Notes: generated by a model from the letters alone, not told the origin. Positions 44,204-52,453 are shown, numbered from the stretch's first letter. The stretch: DNA of 64,000 bases from Bacillota bacterium (GCA_023402075.1 JAEXCS010000035.1:1-64000); one strand, 5' to 3'. Translations and numbers: made by a program.

Positions 44204-45715
44204 ATGGCATATTTTTTTAACGAGCCGTCCCACACCTTCAGCGAGTATTTGCTGGTACCGGGCTACTCCTCCACGGAGTGCATTCCCACCAATGTGTCTT
44301 TGAAAACACCCCTCGTGAAATTCCGCCGGGGGGAGGAGCCTGCTCTCTCCGCCAACGTCCCTATGGTTTCCGCCGTGATGCAGGCCGTCTCCGGGGATGA
44401 GATGGGCATTGCCCTTGCCCGGGAGGGCGGCGTGGCCTTCATTTACGTATCTCAGCCCATCGACCGGCAGGCCGAGATGGTCCGCCGGGTAAAGGGCCAC
44501 AAGGCCGGCTTTGTGGTCAGCGACTCCAACCTTCGTCCCGACAGCACACTTGCCGACGCACTGGCCCTAAAGGAAAAAACGGGCCACTCCACCATGGCCG
44601 TAACCGAGGACGGAACTGGAACCGGCCGTCTTTTGGGCCTTGTCACCAGCAGGGATTACCGTGTCAGCCGCATGGAGGGCACAGAAAAGGTGTCCTCCTT
44701 CATGACGCCCCTTGAAAAGCTGGTTTACGCTCCGGAGGGCACCAGCCTGAAGGAGGCCAACAACCTGATCTGGGACCACAAGCTAAATGCCCTGCCCATC
44801 GTCTCTAAAGACGGGGCTTTGGTAGCTTTTGTGTTCCGCAAGGATTACGACACCCATAAGGATAACCCGCTGGAGCTGCTGGACGGGCAAAAGCGCTATG
44901 TGGTGGGCGCGGGCATCAACACCCGGGACTATGAAGAGCGGATTCCCGCCTTAGTGGAGGCCGGGGCGGACGTGCTGGTGATGGACTCGTCCGAGGGCTT
45001 TTCCGAATGGCAGAAGCGCTGCCTTGTCTGGGCCCGTGAAAAATACGGCGACAGCGTGAAAATCGGCGCGGGCAACGTGGTGGACGGCGAGGGCTTCCGT
45101 TTTCTTGCGGACGCGGGGGCCGACTTTGTAAAGGTCGGCATCGGCGGCGGCTCCATCTGTATTACCCGGGAAACCAAGGGCATTGGCCGGGGGCAGGCCA
45201 CGGCGGTGATCGACGTGGCGGCGGAGCGGGATCGGTACTTTGAAGAAACCGGGGTCTACGTCCCCATCTGCGCCGACGGCGGCGTTGTGCAGGACTATCA
45301 CATCACGCTGGCGCTGGCCATGGGCGCGGACTTCTGCATGCTGGGGCGGTACTTTTCCCGGTTTGACGAAAGTCCCACCGCGAAAACGCTGGTGGGCGGC
45401 AGCTACATGAAGGAGTATTGGGGCGAGGGCAGCGCCCGCGCCCGGAACTGGGAGCGGTATGACTTAGGCGGCGACAAAAAGCTCAGCTTTGAAGAGGGCG
45501 TGGACTCCTATGTCCCCTATGCAGGCGCTCTGGCGGACGGCATGTCCACCACGCTTGCCAAAATTCGCTCCACCATGTGCAACTGCGGGGCGCTGAGCAT
45601 TCCTGAGCTGCGGGAAAAGGCCAAGCTGACGCTGGTTTCCTCCGTCTCCATTGTGGAGGGCGGCGCACACGACGTACTGCTGAAGGACACCACCAACTCC
45701 GCAAACCGAAATTAA
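44204..45715 (+). CDS. guaB: IMP dehydrogenase
   Basis: A 503-aa TIM-barrel enzyme that oxidises IMP to XMP, the committed step to GMP. The catalytic cysteine is in KVGIGGGSICITRETKG, and FVKVG, ADGGVVQDYH and GADFCMLGRY bind IMP phosphate. A CBS-domain insert (about residues 95-215, with MTPLEKLVYAPEGTSLKEAN) is present. The flap/finger shows YWGEGSARARNWERYD with the catalytic Arg. ATG 44204 follows AAAGAGGTGG. It is monocistronic with a hairpin downstream. Confidence 0.95.
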   Translation: MAYFFNEPSHTFSEYLLVPGYSSTECIPTNVSLKTPLVKFRRGEEPALSANVPMVSAVMQAVSGDEMGIALAREGGVAFIYVSQPIDRQAEMVRRVKGHKAGFVVSDSNLRPDSTLADALALKEKTGHSTMAVTEDGTGTGRLLGLVTSRDYRVSRMEGTEKVSSFMTPLEKLVYAPEGTSLKEANNLIWDHKLNALPIVSKDGALVAFVFRKDYDTHKDNPLELLDGQKRYVVGAGINTRDYEERIPALVEAGADVLVMDSSEGFSEWQKRCLVWAREKYGDSVKIGAGNVVDGEGFRFLADAGADFVKVGIGGGSICITRETKGIGRGQATAVIDVAAERDRYFEETGVYVPICADGGVVQDYHITLALAMGADFCMLGRYFSRFDESPTAKTLVGGSYMKEYWGEGSARARNWERYDLGGDKKLSFEEGVDSYVPYAGALADGMSTTLAKIRSTMCNCGALSIPELREKAKLTLVSSVSIVEGGAHDVLLKDTTNSANRN

Positions 45716-45796
45716 GCGCCTTTTTTAGATTGCCGCAGGCTTACGGGGCAATCCCCTATCTTAGGGTACGGTAGAGCATCTCATAAAACAAGAACA

Positions 45797-45832
45797 GCGC
45801 CTCTCCGCCGACAAAAGTCGGCGGAGAGGCGC
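45797..45832 (-). terminator. Bidirectional hairpin between guaB and trxA
   Basis: A perfect 16-bp stem (45797-45812 with 45817-45832, GCGCCTCTCCGCCGAC) with an AAAA loop. The T-rich flank is moderate on both strands; it separates the convergent guaB and trxA. Confidence 0.8.
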
Positions 45833-45860
45833 TTAATCTTCTGTTTTCAGGCCCGCTGAA

Positions 45861-46178
45861 TTACAGGCTCTCGTCCAGCACGGCAGTGAACGCCGCCTCG
45901 GGCATCACGCCCACCTTGCGGTCAAATTCCTCCCCGTTTTTCAAAAACACCAGCGTGGGAATGGACATCACGCCAAACCGCTGGGCCAACTCCGGCTCCT
46001 GGTCAATGTTGACCTTAGCCACCAAAGCTCTGCCATCGTAATCGGAGGCAATTTTTTCCACCGTGGGTCCCACCATTTTACAGGGGCCGCACCAATCCGC
46101 CCAAAAATCCACCATTGCCAGAGGGGCCGCTTCGACCGTCTTGTCAAACTCCGTGTTGTTCAAATGCACCAATGCCAT
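45861..46178 (-). CDS. trxA: Thioredoxin
   Basis: A 105-aa cytoplasmic thiol-disulfide reductant with the active site FWADWCGPCKM and the cis-proline loop MSIPTLVFLKNG. Length and motifs are standard. It is the third gene of an arsR-type regulator/thioredoxin reductase/thioredoxin cassette, 45 bp after the reductase gene. GGAGAT precedes the ATG. Confidence 0.97.
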   Translation of the reverse strand: MALVHLNNTEFDKTVEAAPLAMVDFWADWCGPCKMVGPTVEKIASDYDGRALVAKVNIDQEPELAQRFGVMSIPTLVFLKNGEEFDRKVGVMPEAAFTAVLDESL

Positions 46179-46223
46179 TTTTCAAATCTCCTTTTTCTTT
46201 ATTTTATCTTCCGTTGGTTTTCT

Positions 46224-47042
46224 TTATTCTTTCCGGGCCAGCCCGGCCACATACGCCGCCGCGCTTTGCCCGGCAATCAGGCCCTCGCCAGCGGCCTTGG
46301 CCGCCTGAAGGGGCGTTCCTGTACAGTCTCCCGCCGCAAATACGCCGGGAAGGGATGTTGCCATGCGGCGATCCACCTGCACATAGCCGTTTTCCACGGT
46401 AAGTCCGGGAAACAAATCCGTGGGCGCCAGCGCGGGCCGCAGAATAAACACGCAGGCCACCTCTGCCGTCTCACCGCCGCAAATTACCTTTTCCACCTTA
46501 CCCTCGCCGGTAATCTCGCAATCTCTGGGTTTATCAAAGTAGTGCACCTCGCAGCCGAGGCCCTTTAAAAACTCCGCCTCATGACGGGCAGACTCGCTGT
46601 ACCCCAGCACCGCCACAGACTTGTTCCGGTAAAGCATCCCGTCGCAGGTGGCACAATAGCTCACGCCACGGCCCAAAAACTCTTCCTCACCCGGAAATTT
46701 CTTTCCCCGGGCAACGCCCGCCGCCAGCACCACGGCCTTGGCCTCCTGCACATCGCTGCCCACGCTGACATACCATGCATCCGACATGTTCATGGCAGAC
46801 AGGGCCTTCCCTTCGGCAAATTCCACGCCGTCTGCTTCCGCGTGCTTCTGCATAGCCAGAAGCAGCTCTTCCCCGGTGACGCCGGGAAGCCCCGGATAAT
46901 TCTCCACCCGCTCGGATTTCCACAGGGGATTTTCCTCCACGGGGTTAGAGATCACCAATACGCTCTTCCCCCGCGCCCGAACATTGATTGCCGCGCTCAG
47001 CCCTGCCGGGCCGCCGCCGATGACCAACACATCACAGGACAT
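46224..47042 (-). CDS. Thioredoxin reductase-like flavoprotein lacking NADPH-binding motifs
   Basis: A 272-aa flavoprotein of the thioredoxin reductase fold. The FAD site is VLVIGGGPAGLSAAIN and GVFAAGDCTG, and the redox disulfide is SYCATCDG (C130, C133). It is about 45 residues shorter than standard TrxB. The expected NADPH motif GGGxSA reads GYSESA (147-152), and the basic HRRxxFR that binds the 2'-phosphate is absent (HYFDKPRDC instead). This pattern matches the pyridine-nucleotide-independent clostridial type (FFTR-like, ferredoxin-dependent); that identity is inference. The start at 47042 overlaps the arsR end by 11 bp. Being next to trxA makes thioredoxin the likely substrate. Confidence 0.88.
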   Translation of the reverse strand: MSCDVLVIGGGPAGLSAAINVRARGKSVLVISNPVEENPLWKSERVENYPGLPGVTGEELLLAMQKHAEADGVEFAEGKALSAMNMSDAWYVSVGSDVQEAKAVVLAAGVARGKKFPGEEEFLGRGVSYCATCDGMLYRNKSVAVLGYSESARHEAEFLKGLGCEVHYFDKPRDCEITGEGKVEKVICGGETAEVACVFILRPALAPTDLFPGLTVENGYVQVDRRMATSLPGVFAAGDCTGTPLQAAKAAGEGLIAGQSAAAYVAGLARKE

Positions 47043-47319
47043 AGTTTGCAACCTCCTCCTGAAACAGCGCCGCCACCAGCCGGGCAACGTCCGGTGAAGC
47101 GGCCCTGTAATAGACCTCGTTTCCACTGCGTTCCGCCGCCACAACTCCAGCGGCTTTCAGCTTTTGCAGATGCTGAGAAATACAGGACTGGCTCACCCCC
47201 GTCCCCCGCTCCATGCAGCCCACGTTGCGGCAGCCGGTGTTCAACAGGGAGTGGACAATTTTCAGCCGCGTGGGATTGGCCAGCGCCTTTAAAAGCTCCG
47301 CCTGATGGTCATAGTCCAT
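47032..47319 (-). CDS. ArsR-family winged-helix regulator
   Basis: A 95-aa ArsR/SmtB-type repressor with the winged helix LLKALANPTRLKIVHSLL and recognition helix VSQSCISQHLQKLKAAGVV. Three cysteines (C30, C35, C46) lie around the DNA-binding helices, as in thiol- or metal-responsive ArsR proteins. It is the first gene of the arsR-thioredoxin reductase-trxA operon and probably represses it in a thiol/redox- or metal-dependent way (inference). Confidence 0.92.
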   Translation of the reverse strand: MDYDHQAELLKALANPTRLKIVHSLLNTGCRNVGCMERGTGVSQSCISQHLQKLKAAGVVAAERSGNEVYYRAASPDVARLVAALFQEEVANYVL

Positions 47320-47399
47320 TTCTGTTTCTCACCCGTCCTTTCTCTAAGACTCTGTCCGAAGCCGCTTTTCGTCTCCGGTCCACTTGCTCATTTTTGTAT

Positions 47400-47417
47400 T
47401 ATTAGAATATCCTAATA
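47400..47417 (-). promoter_or_regulatory. Candidate operator of the ArsR-family regulator
   Basis: TATTAGAATATCCTAATA is an 18-bp near-perfect palindrome (one mismatch) about 80 bp upstream of the arsR start, in an AT-rich stretch that probably holds the promoter. Its ATA..TAT character is like known ArsR/SmtB sites. Confidence 0.6.
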
Positions 47418-47463
47418 TATGCATATCTTCAGTAGTTTTTGCAACAAACTCAAAAAATATTTT

Positions 47464-47491
47464 AAAAAAAGCCGGGCGCAGTGCGCCCGGC
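47464..47491 (-). terminator. Terminator downstream of cysS
   Basis: A 9-bp stem GCCGGGCGC (47471-47479) with GCGCCCGGC (47483-47491); read on the minus strand it is followed by seven T residues. It lies ~130 bp past the cysS stop. Confidence 0.85.
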
Positions 47492-47620
47492 CCTCAGCCT
47501 GTTCAGATCATGGTCTGCGAGACTTACCCTCCGCAATATTCTTTCCATCCTTCGGAAAGAACACCCGCTCCAACGCAACGGCAGGTAACGAAACCAGCCC
47601 TTATGCGCACGCTCAGCATC

Positions 47621-49063
47621 TTACGCCCGCTTCCACACCGCACCGCCGGGCACGTCGGTGATCTCCACGCCCTTGGCGTTCAGCTCGTCCCGGATACGGT
47701 CCGCCTCGGCAAAGTTTTTGGCCTTTTTGGCCTCTGCCCGCCGAACCACCAGCGCGTCTATCTCCGGGTCGCCTTCACCCTGCACGGTAAAGCCGCCCTG
47801 ATTCGAGCTGACGGACTTTGCCTCCTGCTCCCTCTTTTTCGCCGCCCGATCCAGAAGTCCCAGACTTAAAACCCCGTCAAACTCGCCCAAAAGAGCCAGC
47901 TTTGTCCCATCGGAAACCTCTGCTTTCAGCACGTCATACAGCGCGGTCACACCCAGAGACGTGTTCAAATCATTATCCATGGCGGCCTTGAACTTGGCGC
48001 GCAGAGCATCTGCCGTTTCGCTTTCCTCCGCGGGGCCTTCTTTCAGCGCGGCAATGCGGCCGATCAGCTTGCTGTAGGCAGTTTTTGCATTGTCCAGATT
48101 TTCGTAGGAAAACACCAGTGCCTTGCGGTAATGGGACTGGAGACAGAAAAAGCGGTAGTCCATGGGGTCGTAGCCCTTCTCCTCCAGCAGAGAAACCGTC
48201 AAAAACTCTCCCTTGGACTTACTCATTTTCCCGCCGCTGGTATTCAGATGCAGGACATGGAACCAATAATTGCACCAATGGTGGCCAAGATATGCCTCGG
48301 ACTGAGCAACCTCGTTGGTGTGGTGGGGGAAGGCGTTGTCAATCCCCCCGCAGTGAATGTCCAAATCCTCGCCCAAATGCTTCATGGAGATGCCGGAACA
48401 CTCAATGTGCCAGCCGGGATAGCCCACGCCCCAGGGGGAATCCCACTTCAGGGCCTGATCTTCAAATTTGGATTTGGTAAACCAAAGAACAAAATCATTT
48501 TTGTTGCGCTTGTTGGAGTCTTCCTCCACGCCTTCCCGCACGCCCACGGCCAAATCATCCGCATCGTGGTCGTTGAACAGGTAATAATGCTCCAGCTTGG
48601 AGGTGTCGAAATAAACATTGCCCCCGGCCTGATAGGCGTGGCCGTTTTCCATCAGGCGGGTAATAATTGTGATATATTCATCAATACATCGGGTGGCAGG
48701 CTCTACAACGTCGGGCCGCTTGATGTTCAGCTTGCGGCAGTCATCAAAAAACGCATCGGTATAAAACTGGGCAATTTCCAAAACCGTCTTGTGCTCCCGC
48801 TGGGCGCCCTTGAGCATTTTGTCCTCGCCGGTGTCCGCGTCGCTGGTGAGATGACCCACGTCGGTAATGTTCATCACCCGCTTCACGTTGTAGCCCACAT
48901 AGCGCAGATGCTTTTCCAGCACGTCTTCCATAATATAGCTGCGCAGGTTGCCGATATGGGCAAAATGGTAAACCGTGGGTCCGCAGGTATACATTTTCAC
49001 AATATCCGGATGATTGGGCTTGAATTCCTCTTTTCGATGGGTGGCGGAGTTGTAAAGATACAT
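47621..49063 (-). CDS. cysS: Cysteinyl-tRNA synthetase
   Basis: A 480-aa class I synthetase. The HIGH motif reads HIGN in CGPTVYHFAHIGNLRSY, the KMSKS motif is GGKMSKSKGEF, and the zinc ligands are C27, C217 region (WHIECSGIS), H and E nearby. It is preceded by cysE (3 bp between stop and start) and both are under the T-box upstream. This is the classical Firmicutes cysES arrangement for cysteine synthesis and use. Confidence 0.97.
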   Translation of the reverse strand: MYLYNSATHRKEEFKPNHPDIVKMYTCGPTVYHFAHIGNLRSYIMEDVLEKHLRYVGYNVKRVMNITDVGHLTSDADTGEDKMLKGAQREHKTVLEIAQFYTDAFFDDCRKLNIKRPDVVEPATRCIDEYITIITRLMENGHAYQAGGNVYFDTSKLEHYYLFNDHDADDLAVGVREGVEEDSNKRNKNDFVLWFTKSKFEDQALKWDSPWGVGYPGWHIECSGISMKHLGEDLDIHCGGIDNAFPHHTNEVAQSEAYLGHHWCNYWFHVLHLNTSGGKMSKSKGEFLTVSLLEEKGYDPMDYRFFCLQSHYRKALVFSYENLDNAKTAYSKLIGRIAALKEGPAEESETADALRAKFKAAMDNDLNTSLGVTALYDVLKAEVSDGTKLALLGEFDGVLSLGLLDRAAKKREQEAKSVSSNQGGFTVQGEGDPEIDALVVRRAEAKKAKNFAEADRIRDELNAKGVEITDVPGGAVWKRA

Positions 49064-49066
49064 AGC

Positions 49067-49723
49067 TCAGGCCGTCCTTTCCTTGATGGTTTTCAACTGC
49101 TGCTCCAGTGCGTCCACCCGCTGGAACAGGGCAAGCAGCTCTTCCTGCACGGGGTCGCACATATCGTTAATCTGGTCCACATCCTCGGCGAAACTGGCCA
49201 CGGGCTTTTGCCCGCTGACCCGCACCACCTGCGCCGGAACGCCCACGGCAGTGGAATTGGGGGGAACCTCGCTGAGAACCACGGCTCCCGCAGCAATGCG
49301 GGAATGATCTCCCACCGTGAAGGGGCCCAAAACCTTGGCTCCGGAGCCTATCATTACATTATTCCCAATGGTGGGGTGGCGCTTTCCCTTATCCTTCCCC
49401 GTTCCGCCCAATGTCGCGCACTGGTAGATCAGGCAGTCATCCCCCACCTCGGCGGTTTCGCCGATGACGATGCCCATGCCGTGGTCGATCACCAGCCGGC
49501 GGCCGATTTTCGCGCCGGGGTGGATTTCAATGCCGGTCCAAAAGCGGCTCCACTGAGAGACACACCGGGCAAGAAACATCATATTTTTTTTGTAAAAAAA
49601 GTGGGCAATGCGATGGTTGATAGTCGCATGAACGCCGGGGTAGAGCAGGAAAATCTCCAGCTTGCTGCGGGCAGCGGGGTCCCTGCTCTGATATGCGCCC
49701 AACAATTCTGACAAACGGCTCAT
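49067..49723 (-). CDS. cysE: Serine O-acetyltransferase
   Basis: A 218-aa enzyme that makes O-acetylserine for cysteine synthesis. The N-terminal helical region leads to hexapeptide repeats (IHPGAKIGRRLVIDHGMGIV), with the catalytic HG in the DHGMG loop and the acetyl-CoA region KGKRHPTIGNNVMIGSGAK. The length fits the short EpsC/CysE form of Firmicutes. ATG 49723 follows AAGGAG by 8 bp. A strong T-box precedes the gene. Confidence 0.95.
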   Translation of the reverse strand: MSRLSELLGAYQSRDPAARSKLEIFLLYPGVHATINHRIAHFFYKKNMMFLARCVSQWSRFWTGIEIHPGAKIGRRLVIDHGMGIVIGETAEVGDDCLIYQCATLGGTGKDKGKRHPTIGNNVMIGSGAKVLGPFTVGDHSRIAAGAVVLSEVPPNSTAVGVPAQVVRVSGQKPVASFAEDVDQINDMCDPVQEELLALFQRVDALEQQLKTIKERTA

Positions 49724-49750
49724 ATTCAAGACTCCTTTTCAATCTCAATC

Positions 49751-49810
49751 TCAGTTATTAAAACATGCCGGGGAAGTCAAACCCGGACATCGGCAGGCAA
49801 ACATCCGCAT
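49751..49810 (-). CDS. Possible 19-aa Cys-containing leader peptide between T-box and cysE
   Basis: The peptide MRMFACRCPGLTSPACFNN has three cysteines in 19 residues. A strong ribosome site (AAAGGAGTG) lies 6 bp upstream of ATG 49810. The ORF overlaps a hairpin (CCGGG ... CCCGG) followed by TGTTTT. Cys codons 6 and 8 sit just in front of the hairpin, as in attenuation leaders. It is too short for homology reasoning, so coding status is inferred from the ribosome site, the cysteines and the place in a cysteine operon. Confidence 0.5.
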   Translation of the reverse strand: MRMFACRCPGLTSPACFNN

Positions 49811-49830
49811 ACAGCACTCCTTTACAAATG

Positions 49831-49870
49831 AAAAAGCGCCCCTCGTACCTCAAATAGGTACAAGAGGCGT
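49831..49870 (-). terminator. Regulated terminator of the cysES T-box
   Basis: On the minus strand a 14-bp stem (49857-49870 with 49836-49849) is followed by a T run (A tract 49831-49835 on the plus strand). It competes with the antiterminator that contains the T-box sequence. Confidence 0.9.
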
Positions 49871-50066
49871 CGGCGACGCGGTTCCACTCTTGCAAATACT
49901 CGTGCCGGCCCAGCAGCCGGACAGCCCGATAACGGCGGCTTCACCGGAGGGGATTAACCTCACGCTCCCGGACGCACTTCACACTTCCCGCCGCAGACGC
50001 GCTTTCAGCCGATGGCGCGCCCTCTCTGCTCTTTGGGAAACTGCTACTCTTTCCGTTCCTCGCGTT
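49831..50066 (-). promoter_or_regulatory. T-box riboswitch of cysE-cysS
   Basis: The T-box sequence AGAGTGGAACCGCG (49877-49890, minus strand) pairs with the uncharged tRNA acceptor end. The terminator follows directly and a long stem I region lies upstream. A candidate specifier TGC (Cys) is at 49974-49976. Uncharged tRNA-Cys should stabilise the antiterminator and switch cysE-cysS on. Confidence 0.93.
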
Positions 50067-50072
50067 CTTATT

Positions 50073-50101
50073 ATATTAGCAGGCTTTGTAATTCGTGTCA
50101 A
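50073..50101 (-). promoter_or_regulatory. Promoter of the T-box/cysES transcript
   Basis: On the minus strand TTGACA (50096-50101), 17 bp, TAATAT (50073-50078), giving a leader of about 340 nt. Confidence 0.85.
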
Positions 50102-50125
50102 GAGGTGCGTGTCCGCAGTACTATT

Positions 50126-50161
50126 TATAAAAGCACGGGGCGCACGATCCCGTGCGCCCCG
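50126..50161 (-). terminator. Terminator of the rpe-recR-era transcript
   Basis: An 11-bp stem CGGGGCGCACG (50136-50146) with CGTGCGCCCCG (50151-50161); on the minus strand TGCTTTTATAAAT follows. Confidence 0.8.
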
Positions 50162-50183
50162 CCCAATTTCTGCGGCCCAAAGC

Positions 50184-51083
50184 TCAATTATCCCGATACC
50201 CCAGATTCCGCACATAGCCCAGGTTATCCCGCCAGTTCTCCTTCACTTTGACCCAGGTCTGAAGGTAGACCTTTGTCCCCATAAATTTCTCCATGTCGTG
50301 GCGGGCCATGGTGCTGACCTTTTTCAGCATAGCGCCCTGCTTGCCGATAATAATGCCCTTATGGCTGGACTTTTCACAGTAAATCGTGGCGTCTACCTCA
50401 ATCACCTCGTCGTCCCGCTCGGAAAACTTGGAAATTTCCACGGCGGTTCCGTGGGGAATCTCTTTGTCAAGGCACATCAGCAGCTTCTCCCGCAGAATTT
50501 CCCCCATCACCTGCCGCTCCGGCTGGTCGGAGGTCTGCCCGTCCGGAAAGAGCTGAGGCCCTTCCTTGGCGTATTTGTTCATCTCGCCCAGCAAATCCTC
50601 CAGCCCGTCCTTCCTGTGGGCGGAGATGGGAATGATGGCGGTAAAGCCGTCCCACACCTCGTTGTACGCCGCAATGACCGGCAGCAGCTCGTCAGGCTTT
50701 ACGGTATCCGTTTTATTAATGCACAAAATCGTGGGGATGTTCTCCTCCCGCACCCGCGCAATCAACGACAATTCCGGCGCACCCACGTGGGCGATAGGCT
50801 CTACCAGCAGTAATGCGCAGTCCACATCGGAAAGGCTGGAGGTGACGATTTTCACCATATAGTCCCCCAGCGCAGACTTGGGCTTGTGCAAACCCGGCGT
50901 GTCCATCAGGACAAACTGGGTTTCGCCCCGGTTCACCACGCCGCAGATGCGGTTGCGGGTGGTCTGCGCCTTATTGGAGACAATAGCGACTTTTTCGCCC
51001 ACCAACGCATTGGTCAGGCTGGATTTTCCCACATTGGGCCGTCCGCAGACGGTGACCATGGCGGTTTTTTTGATTTCGGGCAT
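50184..51083 (-). CDS. era: GTPase Era
   Basis: A 299-aa GTPase for 16S rRNA processing and small-subunit assembly. The G domain shows GRPNVGKSSLTNAL, DTPGLHKPK and NKTD. The C-terminal KH domain contains CEKSSHKGIIIGKQGAMLKK, which binds the 3' end of 16S rRNA. It is downstream of recR by 70 bp in a shared transcript with rpe. Confidence 0.97.
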   Translation of the reverse strand: MPEIKKTAMVTVCGRPNVGKSSLTNALVGEKVAIVSNKAQTTRNRICGVVNRGETQFVLMDTPGLHKPKSALGDYMVKIVTSSLSDVDCALLLVEPIAHVGAPELSLIARVREENIPTILCINKTDTVKPDELLPVIAAYNEVWDGFTAIIPISAHRKDGLEDLLGEMNKYAKEGPQLFPDGQTSDQPERQVMGEILREKLLMCLDKEIPHGTAVEISKFSERDDEVIEVDATIYCEKSSHKGIIIGKQGAMLKKVSTMARHDMEKFMGTKVYLQTWVKVKENWRDNLGYVRNLGYRDN

Positions 51084-51153
51084 AGATGATCCTCAACTTT
51101 CTTTATTTGAGCAATATTTGTATGGGCCGGACAGACCGGCCCGGGCTTCTCTT

Positions 51154-51753
51154 TTATATCTCCCGACGGCCCTCCAGCGCACGGGAAAGGGTTGCGTCGT
51201 CGGTAAATTCCAGATGGCCGCCCACGGGGATCCCATAGGCCAGACGGGTCACCTTCACCTCAAAGGGCTTTAAAAGCCGCGCAAGATACATGGCGGTGGC
51301 CTCTCCCTCCGTATCCGGATTGGTTGCCATGATGACCTCCTCCACGCCCCCCTTGGCCACCCGGTCCAGCAAAGGACGGATGGCAAGGTCGTCCGGCCCC
51401 ACATGGTTCATGGGAGACAGAACCCCGTGGAGCACATGATAGTGCCCGCCAAATTCCCGGGACCGCTCCAGCGCCGCCACGTCCCGGGGGTCCGCCACCA
51501 CGCAGATCACGCTTGCGTCCCGCTTGGGGGAGGAACAGATAGGGCACAGCCCCCCGGCGGTAAAATTCTGGCACACGGGGCAGCAGGTGACGTGCTTTTT
51601 TGCATCCACAATGGCACTGGAAAACTCCAATGCCTCTTCCTCCGGCAGCCCCAGCACATAAAACGCCAGCCGCTGGGCGGACTTTCCGCCGATGCCCGGC
51701 AGGCGGGCAAACTGCTCCACCAGCTTTTCCAGCGGCGCGGGAAAATATTCCAT
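51154..51753 (-). CDS. recR: Recombination protein RecR
   Basis: A 199-aa partner of RecO. It has an N-terminal helix-hairpin-helix (ARLPGIGGKSAQRLAFYVL), a four-cysteine zinc finger (CCPVCQNFTAGGLCPICSS) and a Toprim domain (VICVVADPRDVAALE). The start at 51753 follows GAGGTCTGACC. In many Firmicutes recR follows dnaX-ebfC; here it lies with rpe and era instead. Confidence 0.97.
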   Translation of the reverse strand: MEYFPAPLEKLVEQFARLPGIGGKSAQRLAFYVLGLPEEEALEFSSAIVDAKKHVTCCPVCQNFTAGGLCPICSSPKRDASVICVVADPRDVAALERSREFGGHYHVLHGVLSPMNHVGPDDLAIRPLLDRVAKGGVEEVIMATNPDTEGEATAMYLARLLKPFEVKVTRLAYGIPVGGHLEFTDDATLSRALEGRREI

Positions 51754-51808
51754 GGTCAGACCTCGCTTCTCAATTGATGGGGACAATACGCCGATTCAGG
51801 AGCGCCTT

Positions 51809-52453
51809 TCAGCCCCGCAGAAGCTGAATGCGGGCAGGGATATCCTCCGCGCCGTACACCGCGCTGCCCGCCACCAGTACGTTTGCCCCCGCGTCGATGC
51901 AGGTGCGGAACGTGTCGGGCGCAACGCCCCCGTCCACCTCCAGCTCGCAGGCGGGATTGCGCGCTTCAATCAGGGCGCGGATGGCGCGGACTTTCTCCAT
52001 CTGGTCGGCCATAAAGCTTTGTCCCCCAAACCCTGGCTCCACGGTCATCACCAGAATCAGCTCCACCCGCTCAAGATATGGCAAAACCGCCGAAACCGGG
52101 GTGGCGGGCTTCAGCACCACGCCCGCCCGCTTCCCTTTGGCGTGAATTACATCGATGGCGGAAAGGAGGTTTTCCTCGGTGTCCGCCTCCACATGCATGG
52201 TCACGATGTCCGCCCCCGCGTCGCAAAAGCGCCCGGCATACCGCCCCGGCTCCACAATCATCAGATGAACGTCCAGCGGCTGCTGCGTCACAGGGCGGAT
52301 TGCTTTTACTACCGGAAGGCCGATGGAGATGTTTGGGACGAACACACCGTCCATCACGTCCACATGCACATAATCGGCGGTGGAAATTTTCCGAATGTCC
52401 CGTTCCAGGTTGGCAAAGTCGGCGGACAGGATAGACGGCGATATCTTTATCAT
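51809..52453 (-). CDS. rpe: Ribulose-phosphate 3-epimerase
   Basis: A 214-aa TIM-barrel enzyme of the pentose phosphate pathway that interconverts ribulose-5-P and xylulose-5-P. Family motifs are KISPSILSADFANLE, VHVDVMDGVFVPNI, VEPGFGGQSF and VDGGVAPDT. ATG 52453 follows GAGGG; the longer frame upstream is in a GC-rich leader and is not supported. It leads the rpe-recR-era transcript. Confidence 0.97.
   Translation of the reverse strand: MIKISPSILSADFANLERDIRKISTADYVHVDVMDGVFVPNISIGLPVVKAIRPVTQQPLDVHLMIVEPGRYAGRFCDAGADIVTMHVEADTEENLLSAIDVIHAKGKRAGVVLKPATPVSAVLPYLERVELILVMTVEPGFGGQSFMADQMEKVRAIRALIEARNPACELEVDGGVAPDTFRTCIDAGANVLVAGSAVYGAEDIPARIQLLRG

Noticed and set aside
48131..49711. 526-aa open frame on the plus strand opposite cysS and cysE
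   Set aside because: It spans two well-supported minus-strand genes; its composition is that of an antisense artefact.
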